Below, piece by piece: positions 25,241 through 36,628 of a DNA stretch of 64,000 nt. The notes beneath the pieces were generated by a model. The model had not been told where the DNA came from and made no database searches. It was given only the letters and a program-made list of their open reading frames with translations. The stretch spans positions 2,928,956 through 2,992,955 of the forward strand of contig NC_085089.1 in the NCBI RefSeq assembly GCF_963422355.1, read 5' to 3'. Made by a program: the position numbers and the translations under genes. This DNA is from Corticium candelabrum (lineage: Eukaryota; Porifera; Homoscleromorpha; Homosclerophorida; Plakinidae). Position 1 is the first letter of the stretch; the number at the start of each line of letters is the position of its first letter.

Positions 25241-27753
25241 ATGGAACGCCATAAATTGTCTCGTTTAACTTTTGCAGAAGCGTACGATAAATCTGTTCGC
25301 CCCTACATCGATCTTGTCGACAGTCTTCGTAGCAGCGGTGTTGACAAAGACGTTAGTCTTCCTTCTGTAGTCGTCATCGGAGATCAAAGCACAGGCAAAA
25401 GCTCAGTACTTGAAGCAATTTCGGGTGTTCAGTTACCGCGGGGAACAGGAATAGTTACGAGATGTGCCTTAGAACTACGACTGAAGAAGAATAGACGCCA
25501 GAATGCTAGCGATCAGTGGAGTGGGCGACTGAGATATGTTACTAAATCCGGAAAAGAAAACGTTGAATTGACAAGTCCAGAAGAGGTGGAAAGTGCTGTT
25601 CAACGTGCACAAAACGCTCTTGCAGGTGATGGTAAAGGAGTCAGTGAGGACGGTAAAATTGAGCTCGAAGTCTGCTCACCTCACGTTCCTGATCTTACCC
25701 TCATTGACCTTCCTGGGATCACGCGAGTTGCTATTGAAGGACAGCCCCATAACATCGCAGACATGATCAAGTCTCTCATCAAGAAACATATTACCAAAGG
25801 AGAAACTATCATTCTTTGTGTCATTCCATGTACCAGCGACATTACTACGTCTGAGGCTTTGGTGTTTTCCCGAGAAGTGGATCCCGAAGGTGACAGAACC
25901 CTTGGTGTCCTAACACGGGCTGATCAAACTGGACAAGGAGAAGAAAAAGCAATCATGGATATCCTGCAGCAGAGAAGTGATGTAAAATTGAAACTAGGCT
26001 GTACAGTCGTGAAATGTCGAAGCCAGAAAGACATTGAGAACCAAATGTCTCTAGATGATGCTCTAGAAGCAGAGAGGGAGTTCTTTCAAGAGCACGAGGT
26101 TAGTGAGTGCGTGTGTCCCCGTCCATCGGTGTCCATTTGACTGCGATGTGATGTAATACTGTCTAGATGTTCTGCAAACTGGAGGCCGACAAAATGGGGA
26201 TTAAAGAATTGTCACTGAAACTAACACGACAACTGGTTGAGCACATACAAGCTTGCCTTCCCAACCTACTGGTTGATGTGGAAAAAGCTCTCACACAAAC
26301 TAAAGCAAATCTAGATCGACTTGGATCACCCCTTCCCAAAAATAAAATCGAATTTCTCGTAGAAGTAAGTGACACAAAACTTTTGCTTGTACTTGAGTAA
26401 AATTCTACCAAATTATTAGGCTTTACTTCAGTATGGGAAGACACTAGGTGCTGTGGTTAAAGGCGACTGCATTGCGCAGAAAGAGTTGAATGATGATCGT
26501 ATTTTTAAAGATGTAAGAAGCTGCTTTCACGAGTTTGGAAAGAAAATTCATTCTTTGTGTCCAGGTGAGATCAAGTCTATAGTATCGCTTATGTATATGT
26601 TAGTGTGCATGTACTTTGGATATTGACAGATGAAGGTCGTCTAGAAGACATCGAAGAGCAGATTAAAGAGAAAAGAGGCAGAGAGTTGCCGGGGTTAGCT
26701 AAAACTGTTTACTTGAAAAATAGGTCGACAGCCGGCTGATAGCATTACCCTTTTGCCAAGATTTGAAAACTACGGAGTATTTGAAGCAGTAGCATTTGGA
26801 TGTGTGAATACCTTTAAAGAGCCAGCTTTGGAATGTTTGCAGAATGTAAAGCAATTGATCGAGAAAGTCAGTTGTTTTAGTATTATGTGGGTCTTGTAAA
26901 TAGCAGTGTTTAGTTTAATTGATGATATATTTATTGCAGGCATATGTTGAACTTGCTGCTGGTCAGTTTGAGAGATTTCCCACTTTGAAACGGAATGTCA
27001 TAGGTCAAGTAGGGAGTCTGTTCCAAAAAAGATGCAATGCAGCAGAAGAAGCAATTGAGACAATGATGAGTATGGAGGAGTGGATCTATACCAGAGATTC
27101 AGTATATCAAAACGTAATGACTGATGTTTCCTCTGAAGGCGCAGCAGGTCATTATTTGCAATCATCTCTCTCTTTGTCTCTAGAATGTAATTGTCTTTTT
27201 TAGGCGACAGACAACCGTCCCCTAGCGTAGAACCTACAACTACATCTAATACCAGATTTCTCGGTGGTGAAGTTGGCAATCCAGTCACTGATGAGTCTAT
27301 TGAATGGTCTGCAAAACAGCTTCTTCAAAAACTTAAAGGCTATTTTAGGGTAGCTGAATAGCATACATCATTCTTATATAAAGCAGATTTGTTTTGATAT
27401 TATCGTCTCGTATATAGATCGTGAGTCTTCGTCTTGGAGATCATATTCCAATGGCTATCATGTTGCACTTATTAACCAACTTTGTGAAAGATGTTGAAAC
27501 AAGACTGATTAGTAAGCTCGTTGGATTTGATGGAAAGAGACAAAAGACATCAAATGACGAAGACATCAGTAGTAATGAATCGGACTCTGACAAAGAAGAA
27601 GATGCTCTCACCATTGACATGCTTGTTTGTGAAGATGCAAACGTTGCATTGAAGCGCAAAACGCTCAAGCAAAAGAAACAACGGTTGTTGGATGCACAGA
27701 AAGAGTTAAAGACATTTACAATCAAGCGAAAGAAGGAACATGTTCAGAATTAA
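25241..27753 (+). CDS. Mx-like dynamin-family GTPase, copy 1
   Basis: Eight exons: 25241-26098, 26167-26364, 26420-26564, 26630-26693, 26743-26866, 26940-27147, 27204-27349 and 27418-27753. They give about 692 codons. The GTPase domain shows G1 GDQSTGKSS, LPRGTGIVTRC, G3 DLPG and G4 LTRAD. The stalk follows (RGRELPG near exon 4), and a GED ends the protein (LGDHIPMAIMLHLLTNF). There is no PH domain or proline-rich tail, so it is Mx-like rather than classical dynamin. Mx proteins assemble on membranes or nucleoprotein and act in innate defence in vertebrates; invertebrate roles are less certain. Relative to copy 2, exon 5 has 2 extra bases: the shared acceptor (exon start 26732) gives a frameshift, but TAG at 26740-26742 used as acceptor restores it. 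The N-terminus is shorter than in copy 2, and homology begins just inside the coding region. Confidence 0.8.
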
Positions 27754-27848
27754 CTCACCAATAGATTATGACCACTACTAGAGATAGTGTCCTTCACTAT
27801 TTTGTGTTTAATTGCAGAATCCTTACATTGGATTTTGCAGTTTGATAA

Positions 27849-28541
27849 GGCCCCTATTTGTTGCATGTCTGTTTCTCATCACCCTCCCGCATCCGAATGA
27901 CACCATTACGCCATTATACTGCGCATGCGTCATACAACCAGAACACGTGTACGGTGTATCCTACGTCTCTTCTCGCCTTCTTCCGTGTCTGATTCAGGAT
28001 GTCTGCTCTCCTTAACTATACACTATATTGCAAAACATCAAGAAAGACGTTTATACCCTGGAGGATTACTGGTGTGGATCCTCCAAATACGACTTTTGCT
28101 GCGTTTTACGAAGGTGAGGCTGACAGAAATTCGGAGCTACGGGAGCGAACAAGGCATCTGACGGAGGTGTACCTTGGAAAGTCCAAAGACTCTCTCGACC
28201 TCGTTGATTCTAGCCTCTCCGCATCCGATTGTGTCGCTATCTTCGGATCATACGCCAAATTTTGTGTTGAAGAGTGGAGAGAGGAAGATCAGTCGATGAG
28301 TGCAATAGGCAGTGATTAATATGTAGTCAGTGGTCTGTCAGTAAACGTTTGTACCGCTCTAGCCTTGTGCCATTATATAGCCTATTTATTAAATATAAAA
28401 TTCCGATCTGTTGTGTTCCTTACATATTGTGCCTTCGAACTGCTGGTGTCACGTGACATATTAATTATAATGGTAATGGCCCGCCCGCGTCAGTTTGAGA
28501 GAATTTGGTGATGAGAAACAGACATGCAACAAATAGGGGCC
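27849..28541 (+). mobile_element. PIF/Harbinger-like insertion carrying a 106-codon ORF
   Basis: Terminal inverted repeats of about 35 bp begin GGCCCCTATTTGTTGCATG, with the inverted copy at the right end. They are flanked by TAA on both sides, the 3-bp duplication of PIF/Harbinger. The same locus behind GTPase copy 2 (near 43450) lacks it, giving a natural empty site. Inside, an ATG at 27999 opens a 106-codon frame to 28319, with no recognised domain (includes CKTSRKTFIPWRITGVDPP). No transposase is present. Confidence 0.75.
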
Positions 28542-29640
28542 TAATCATTATACACACTTCACTATTAGCCTTTCCTAAACAAGCTGCTCAAATCCATGAA
28601 TTGTAAAACCCGATAGCTCTCAACTGCACTGAATATTATTAAAAGTAGAAGTGAGTCCACTTGTATTCTAAAATAATAAATTAATATCCTTACGATTCAA
28701 TACTTGCTGGTTTTAAATCAACTTGGTATTTTCTATTATCAATCACTAACTAGATTAAATTATGGATCAGTATTTACACTATATATATTTCTTCTAAAAG
28801 ACATGCACACAGACTATAGTTTGTGTACTAATATTGTCATTCTTTCTTTACGCAATTAAAAATTTGGAATCAATAACCTAATTAGAGATTTTGCACGAAC
28901 AAGATACATATGACATCTACTATGAGTAACATTGATTTGTTGGTATGTGCACATGTACACACTCTTAAGAGTAGGTAGTCTACAAACATCTCAGCAATTG
29001 CTCTAGATCAAATGATTCAACATAAAACAATTATCATACAATCAGTATTAATGAATAATGACAATATTTCTTAAGAGTCATATACAATAACATCCGGGAG
29101 CTTAAGTTATCAAAGCCTTTCTCAGAACATGGCATCTAAGATTAGTCCCACCAATTCATTGTATTTTAGCATGTCGTCGGAGTATCAAGCCTGTGTCTTG
29201 ACGTTGCGATTAAGTTAAAAGCTAAAGCAATCCTTAAGCCCTGTCTACACTGGCAACTAGATCGCGATCGTATCGCGATCCGATCACGATAGATAGCAGT
29301 CTTACTTGCAGCTATTTATCAGACGAAACTTAATTGAAAACTTCAGCTTCATTTTTTATTTCTTGCAACGCAACGGAGATCTTCATGACTACATAAAGCA
29401 TACAATAATGATTCTGTTCTTTGTTTGTCGTCTGTCTGATCTTATATAGATCATCCACACCGTGCACTATCATGGCTTCTCCGAGTCTTTCGATGTAAAC
29501 ATAGAAAATTAGCTTGCGCTCACTGACTACAAGGTACATGAGCCGTTAGATGAGCACAGAGCTCTATAAAGGGCTCTGGATGAGCAGAGCTCCGGACATG
29601 AGCAGAGTCTTTACATACATACATACACACATACATACAT
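28542..29640 (+). repeat. 3' flank of GTPase copy 1, duplicated at 43.45-44.5 kb
   Basis: Non-coding sequence collinear with the flank of GTPase copy 2. Homology ends within a CATA-type microsatellite, where the Helitron relic begins. A segment near 29235-29290 (CTGTCTACACTGGCAAC) resembles one end of a MITE. Confidence 0.75.
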
Positions 29641-30036
29641 GGTGCACTCATCCCAGACAATGAGACTACACTGGCTCATAACTTCCACAAGGGCTGTGCC
29701 TTTCGAGATGTCGCAGGTTGGAGTTTCAGCAAGGGACAGATTGAGGGGTAGTTTGAATACTGAGTGTGCAGTTCTTCCACCAGAGAGGAGAGTAGCAGCA
29801 ATTCCAGATGAGGCGACTGCAAGCGCGATGCGCTTGTTCTGTCGGACAGCTGCTAGAAGGAGGTTGATGACAAACGTTTTTCCCGTTCCTCCTGGAGAGT
29901 CGAGGAAGAAGAGACACCCACGGTTTTTCTCTACACTGTCAACAATTCTGCTGTATGCTGCTTTCTGGTCATTCACCAGCTTAGGCTCATTCTCAGCGAC
30001 GAATTCAGCAAGTTCTCTGACGTCGTAGCTGGTTTC
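29641..30036 (-). pseudogene. Helitron PIF1-like helicase, N-terminal part
   Basis: In the same frame as Rep after the TGA stop. Walker A reads DSPGGTGKTF, followed by AVASSGIAATLL and a Walker-B-like IVWDECTM, where the sequence breaks off. PIF1-type helicases unwind DNA during rolling-circle transposition. The later helicase motifs are absent here; the matching C-terminal half of a related element lies at 51.9-52.4 kb. Confidence 0.85.
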
Positions 30037-30039
30037 TCA

Positions 30040-33000
30040 AATAATCTCAATTGGAATGCTCGCTTTTCTTCTGTATGGTTTAGGGAGACCGTATTCATCA
30101 AGAGCCTTGCCACCCAATGAGATCACAGCATCTTCAATAAAGATTAGAGCCTGGTTGAAGACGGTGCTGTCAAAGTCGAAGGACATGTTTCGGTTCTGCT
30201 GTCTATCACGATAGAGGATGTCTTCAGAAAGGCTTTCAAGATGATTCATCCACAGTGTTGGAGGGGAAGAAAGGTCACAGTTGTGTAGCATGATCGCAAA
30301 TACCCTTCGGAGCTGGCATGATACCTGAGAACCCGACGCCTCTTGGAGAGTCATGTCCCAGTGAGCGTCATCTTCCAGCAACCCTCTCCTCTTGCAAGCT
30401 TCTCTGTAAGTAGGGCAAATATTGCCAGCAACAGTAAGGAGATGTTGAAATGACTGCGGACCCTTGATCTCGAAGAGAAGCATGCGCAAGAAAAAGCACT
30501 CAAACTGGTTTGGATGGATGCTGTATACCCTTCCTAGAACGTCAGAAGACTTGATGCCTGGATGACCCTCGACCTCTTTACCTGATTTTCGCCTTTGCCA
30601 CCTCCGGCCACTGGAATTCCAGGTATAGTAGCGTGGTACTTGCCAGTAAAAGAGATTGCGAGCAAATTCATCTTCATGACAGAGCTTGAAAAAGGCTGTG
30701 AGTGTTGTGTCTTTAGGTGGCTCTTGTGCCATCTGTGCAGCATTCCGTTCTGTGAAGTGAACTCTCTGTCCGTTCTCCAGATGAACTGCAAGATGTTCAA
30801 TGGCTGGGTGGCGTTCATGTATGGGGAAGCCAAGGATTCTCCACACTGCTTCGTTGCTGCTGATGTAGCGTCCGGTCTGGTACTGCCTGACCTCATCTCT
30901 GTCTGTTTCCTTAAGGTTGAAGACAGCCATGTCCGACCCCTTATTGATGTATTTGCAAACATATTTGATTGACTTGACAGAGTTGCAAAATTCGACGTTT
31001 ATGTGGACGTTAAAGGCGCGAGAAAGCAAGGGACGGTAAGGAACAATCCATCGGTTGTCAATCTCGACTTCTTAGTATTGGCCACAGAGTCGGAAGTTGA
31101 TCTTGGCTGTTGACCCTCCATCTTCTGGTTTGCGGCGTTTGTAGAGCGGGTAGCCATCGCGACCAGTCCGAGTCTCCTTCAAGGCTCGCTTAGGGTAGTT
31201 CTTTGTGCATTTCCCATCCTTCATGCACGGAGAGTTAGGATTGAAGCGACCGCAAGGTCCATGAACCATGTGGCTCTTGATGATATTGTGTAGCTCGGGG
31301 TCTTCTTGTTGACTGGGCAGTTCGGCGCTAATAAAAGAGTCAATCTGGGCTGGACGAAGTTTTTGCTGTAGCCAGAGAAGAATGTGGGCGTGGGGCAGGC
31401 CACGCTTTTGCCACTCAATTGAGTACATGTCACATCGGATGAGACCAAAGATGTTGTATTTGGTAAAGAGATCAATTAGCTTGACAATCTTCTGTCTGAA
31501 GACTCTGGCAATAATGTCGTGACGGTTAGAGTAAGCGTGTCCTGGCAGTAGCTCAGCAGTGATTTCAGCCCACTTTGGATTACACGTGAAAGTGATAAAA
31601 AGGTCAGGACGGCCATAATGTTTGACATATGTCAGAGCATCTTGCGTCTTTTCTTGCATGCACCTTGGCCCACCTGTGAAAGTCGCGGGAAGAATAACCA
31701 TCTTTCCAAGCTCATGGCCATGGGCAGCATCGTTATTGATAGAATCTCGAAGGTGAGCGTAATCGTCTACCCTAAGCTCTTTCTGATGGCTGACAATGTA
31801 AGCAAGTCGCTCCCTCTCGATCTTCGCATACATGTCTACCAAGAACTGATGAAAAAGGTCTCTCTCGCGAAAGAGGTGGTCTGAAGAACCTAGCCGTAAC
31901 ATTAGATGGTATGCATAAAACTCCATAGCTGTCACCATTTTGTCTATTGGACCGCCACCTGAATCTTGCTTGTAGATTTGCCAATAGTAGCCGTCTTCAC
32001 CTCTGGTGTAGATGAGTGGATATTGAAGACCGTCGTACACCCTATTAGATAAACTGATCCTCTCCAGTTCATTGTTTCTGTGTCTGATTACGATGTCTCG
32101 CTGTCCCTTCTCGTACCCAGAAATGACAGCTGCCACCTCAGAAACAACAGGAGCATTGAAGCGACGGCGATGTTCCCCCGAAGGTACCTTGTCAGAATTG
32201 ATGACAATGTCAAACTCTCTTCCTGGATGGTTTTCAAATGCATACTTGAAACTGCAGACCAAATAGTTGTTTTGGTGAAGCATGTCTTGAAGGGACCGGA
32301 TAATGGGGAGCCTGGTTTCAGGAATACCCTGACCTCGTCGTTTAGCCTGGTCTTTTGGGTCTCCAATGAAGTAGATCTGGAGAAACTTGGCCTCTTCACC
32401 GGCCATTGGAAGAAGACTGCCGATAGTGTGATAAACTTGCCCTTGAACCTTAAAAGTTGGCATGTAGCCGTGCTCAGTGACTTCTTTGTCAGCTCCAAAA
32501 CTCGTCATCTGAAAACAGCTGTTGTACTTGCGCATGTTATCGAGAAAATGACGGCTCTCTGCTGTTTCTCCCTTTAGCAGAGTTTGGAGAGGTTCTGGAG
32601 GAGAAGTAAGTGTTGGCAAAGAAACTTTGCCATTCGAGCAGCACATGCCTTTCGTTTCCTTCTGCCATTTCAATGCTCCACATTTCCCGCAGCTCTGAGA
32701 CATCGATCCAATCTGCGCTGCAATTGAATAATCAAGAGATGAGTCGTAATTGAATGCAGCACTGGAGATCTTCAATACTTCAAAGAGTATGTCACGTGTT
32801 GGAGTGCAATGACATGCTGATCCAATTGACGTACGCAGATGACGTTCTCGTATCTCAGTCTCTCTTTCTTCGTCTGGCTGAGCCGCTCTCTTTGCAGCTG
32901 CTCGTGTGCGAACACCTTCAATCCGTACCTCATTCTGTTCTGGTATTTCAGATGCTCTCCTCTTTGCTGCTCGTTCACAGAGGTCTTGTCGGCGTTTCTG

Positions 33001-33249
33001 ACGGTGTTCTGGTGTTTCAGATGCTCTCCTCTTTGCTGCTCGTGCACAGAGGTCTTGTAGGCGTTTCTGACGCTGTTCTGCTGTTTCAATTGCTCTCCTT
33101 GAAGCTGCTCGTGCACGGAGGTCTTGTCGGCGTTTCTGACGCCGTTCTTCTGTCTCTTCCAAGAGAGTGGAAGATTGCCTTCTTAAGCTGGCAGAGCGGC
33201 GTGACAGGTTGGACTTTTTTGGCGGCACGTTGTGTTGAATGGATGACAT
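30040..33249 (-). pseudogene. Helitron Rep (HUH rolling-circle initiator) region
   Basis: ATG at 33249. The N-terminus has about four tandem repeats of roughly 24 residues, rich in Arg, Glu and Gln (RRQDLCARAAKRRASETPE type). The Rep domain shows FITFTCNPKW, the HUH motif GLPHAHILLWL and the two-tyrosine motif YVCKYINKG, all needed for strand nicking and transfer. An in-frame TAA at 31074-31072 splits the frame between HUH and Tyr motifs. The same frame continues on both sides, so this is a point nonsense change and not a frameshift. The frame then runs to a second in-frame stop, TGA, at 30039-30037 before the helicase. Confidence 0.85.
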
Positions 33250-34015
33250 CGAAAGGTACAAATACGTAGAAAGGTATGCCTTAAATTAAATAAATTCTAG
33301 CTTTTTCTGACTTTAGATGTGTAGGTAGAAAACAGCAACAATCTCGTTTGATGTTAGCCTTTTAGATGTAACACCACTCAATATTTCTTTTCGAAACCAA
33401 TGTCTTGGCTCTGGACGTAGTTTGATGTTCAAGATAAGCAAAATCAGCTACAGCTTGCTCAGATAACCCAGTCTGATAGGACTGCTAGAAAGCATTGTGA
33501 CGTAACAAAGGCATGTGGACAACAATGAAAGATCTTATGAGCCAACAAAACTACGCTATGAGATAAAATCCGCGTAACGCAACGTTCTTCAAATTGAGTC
33601 TATCAAGGGCATTCAGTCTCCTTTAAGCATTGTGACGTAACAAAGGCATGTCATTGTGGACAACAATGAATGACTTAGGAGAAAACAAGACTGTATATAC
33701 GCTATGAGATAAAGGCCAATTAACGCATCTTTCTTCAAATTAAGTCTATCAGGGGCGGTCAGTCTCCTTTCTGAATAAAAACCCCTAGAGGTAGTTCTAC
33801 AGCACTATGTCGCACACTATGTCGTTCTATGATGCACCCCCAAAAGGGGTCCCAACTGAAAAAGCTGGAAGACGACGCCACCCTGCCCATGTTCTTACTC
33901 ATGTCGAGTTACGACTGTACCCCAAATTTTAGCCTCGTGGGTGATCCGATCTAGCCGGCTATCGAACTTATATATATATACAAACACCGTCAATTTTATA
34001 TAGTAGTATAGATAG

Positions 34016-34018
<3 letters not shown>

Positions 34019-34103
<85 letters not shown>

Positions 34104-34113
34104 GTATAGATAG

Positions 34114-34151
<38 letters not shown>
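34019..34151. repeat. (AT)n tract with duplicated Helitron end
   Basis: Two AT tracts separated by GTAGTATAGATAGATATG, a repeat of the sequence at 34003-34020. Confidence 0.9.
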
Positions 34152-34155
<4 letters not shown>

Positions 34156-34680
34156 AAAAGAAACAAGCAAACCATTATGTACTACATTTGGCTATTCTGT
34201 ATACATTCCTACTACATTAACAAAATTTACCATATTTAATATCAATTATTCAATAGTACTAATAATGACAGTTGCAGCCAAATAGCCTCTTATCAAAACC
34301 TCTTAGGGCCTCAATTTCTAGAATTCACACTGTCCACCACATTCCATTTTAATTAATTAATGAACTAAACGAACCGCTACATTGTCTAACAAAGTATGTC
34401 TATTTCAGTAAGTCTGAGAAGCGTATGCCTATAAATATGCTGGCAATGCAGAAGGATAATGATAATTGATATCTGTATTCTAAAACCCAAAATTAATTAA
34501 TTAATTAAATGATCATGAGCCAGTGAGTGACTGACGGTACACAATGCAAGTCAGAAGTTTTGATAAAATTGCAACTATAAACAAAACAAATTTTCAAGTG
34601 CCTTCAATTTAACGTTTAATGGAAAGCGTACGAAGTTTTGCAAATGCAATCAGTGACGTTTAGTGGCAGCTACGGACATG

Positions 34681-35596
34681 TAGTCTCGCGTAGCCAGCCC
34701 CTCCCCTTTCCTATTTTCGGTAGGCGGGGAGAGTTTGGTGCAGTTGCTTTGATGTCTTCGTGTTGCCGCTTGTACGATAAACGGTCAACTAAAGACCGGA
34801 TGTGTCTGGCACTGAGTGGGTACTTATCTCTCATGCAAACTGACTGGAATTTCCTTCTCTTCGTCTTCTTGCGAATTGTGTTGTCATGTGAGCGACGTAG
34901 TCATGTCTCTGCGAATGTGTAACTTCTATGTGTACTTATATATATGTATATATGTATACACAGCACTCAGGGCGTCGACGACAGCCTAGACGTAACTTAC
35001 GAGTGTCGATCAGTCGCCCTGTCTCCGTTCGGTCGCCCTGTTTGCCCTGTCTGCCCGAGCTGTTGTGTGTGTTCTTATGCTCATGTTTTGTCGTCTCGTG
35101 CTAGCTAGAGGTCGGCCAGACACGCAGAGCGCGCTCACTGCGTAGTCGGTGGCCATGGAAACAATGGACGTTGCAGTGTGAAGACGTTCGATTCTTGCTG
35201 TCACTGTTACGTCAGTATTCAGGCACATATACGTACATACAAAGGCTGGTGACGGATAGAGAGCAATTGAAAGCAATTGACGTTCCAACGTTACGTACGT
35301 GAAGACTTGCCTGCGTCCATCACGCCCTGAGTGCTGTGTAAGTACACAAAGAAGTTACACATTCGCAGAGACATGACTGCATCGCTCACATGACAACACA
35401 ATTCGCAAGAAGACGAAGATAAGGAAATTCCAGCCAGTTTGCATACGAGATAAATACTCACTCAGTGCCAGGCACATCCGGTCTTTAGTTGACCGTTTAT
35501 CGTACAAGCGGCAACACGAAGACATCAAAGCAACTGCACCAGACCCTCCCCGCCTACCGAAAATAGAAAAGGGGAGAGGCTGGCTACGCGAGACTA
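34681..35596. mobile_element. 916-bp MULE-like element with long inverted repeats
   Basis: Inverted arms of about 260-300 bp start TAGTCTCGCGTAGCCAGCC and end with its inverse. Both sides are flanked by ACGGACATG (34672-34680 and 35597-35605), an exact 9-bp duplication typical of Mutator-like elements. The arms are open over about 90 codons in mirrored frames, but nothing resembles a transposase. A second nested inverted match (CAGCACTCAGGGCG / CGCCCTGAGTGCTG) extends the fold. Confidence 0.85.
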
Positions 35597-36189
35597 ACGG
35601 ACATGCGCAGTACAAACTCTCGCTCAGTACTGTATGTACACATTGTTAATTAATTGCGCTTAGAATTTGACAATGGAGCCCAAAATGGTGGCCTCGAGGG
35701 ACACCTTGCAGCCATACTGTTGATATTAATTAATATTGTCTCTAAATCATAATTTTAAATATGATAAATTTCTGTAATCCCTAAATTAGTATTCGAGAGT
35801 TGCTGTAGAATACAGAACAGCCATATATGTCACTATGCTGGTACTCACTAGATAAATTAAAAGTCTTAGTCATGATCCTCAAACAATACACTTTGATCAC
35901 TGATGGTATCAGAAGCAATGGACAGGCTGTGTCAATAACATTTAAACGCTTGAGATGAGAAGTCTGCATGCAGACAAACGTGAGACAATGTCGATATGCA
36001 TTAGTCTCACGCTTTGTGCGTGATAGCGAGCAATGTCTTCAATGTTGTTTAACTAACAACGTTAAACAGAGTTGACTCCACCCGGAGTCGTGCGCGCTAG
36101 CGCGCGTTGTAGCTAAGGGCGGAGTTATCCGCGCGAAGTACCATATACTAGGCACTGCAGGCGTGTTGCGGTCATTGTTGCTAAACCAG

Positions 36190-36450
36190 GATCGAAAACG
36201 CTGTCGGGAGGCGGATCAAAATACCGACGTGACAGGCCACGGGATGGTCCAAAGCCAGTCTGCCGCAACTACAACTCTAGCAGTTGTGCCGGCTATCCCG
36301 ACTGCACGTTTCGGCATATTTGCTTGCGCTGTCGAAGCAACCACAGGATCCACGAGTGCCCAGAGCAACGCACAGCTACACCGACAGCCTCTGGAAAGCC
36401 AGCAGAGGGCAAGACAACGGAATACACTAGGCCAACAAGATCGCGTGCGC
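36190..36450 (+). pseudogene. Gag-like Cys/His zinc-finger region of the YR retroelement
   Basis: One frame reads KPVCRNYNSSSCAGYPDC, then FRHICLRCRSNHRIHECPEQ. This Cys/His-rich cluster (CxnCxnCxnHxCxxCxnHxnC) is like those in ORF1 of DIRS/Ngaro-type elements, presumably nucleic-acid binding. No start codon is assigned with confidence. Confidence 0.6.
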
Positions 36451-36628
36451 GTAGTTCATGCATTTATTGCTGAGCAGGATTGCTTACTTGCAGGATGTTG
36501 TTGTGACATGTGTGTTGTGTTGAGTTGGAGCGTGTAATAGCCCCTTATTCGTAAGCCTCATGGGCACCTGGCAATTATAAGTGTGTACTTCGTACAATAA
36601 GCGTTCTTCGGTCTGACTAGCACATTGT

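Larger units (their letters stand above)
29641..34012 (-). mobile_element. Autonomous-type Helitron, 3'-truncated and mutated
   Basis: On the - strand the 5' terminus is TCTATACTACTATATAAAA (ending at 34012, preceded by host A), as in Helitrons. A leader follows with two tandem units of about 140 bp (33491-33770), then Rep and helicase coding sequence, which stops at a TACA microsatellite at 29641. The 3' half of the helicase and the CTRR end are missing. A second copy of the terminal GTAGTATAGA lies at 34101-34110 across an AT tract. Confidence 0.85.

Noticed and set aside
29235-29290. GATCGCGATCG-rich palindromes as a regulatory site
   Set aside because: The same block recurs behind GTPase copy 2 in diverged form without the palindromes and looks like a MITE end.
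34638-34922. 94-codon frame in the MULE-like arm, mirrored at 35355-35615, as a gene
   Set aside because: It is the same inverted-repeat DNA read twice; no domain and no start or splice context.
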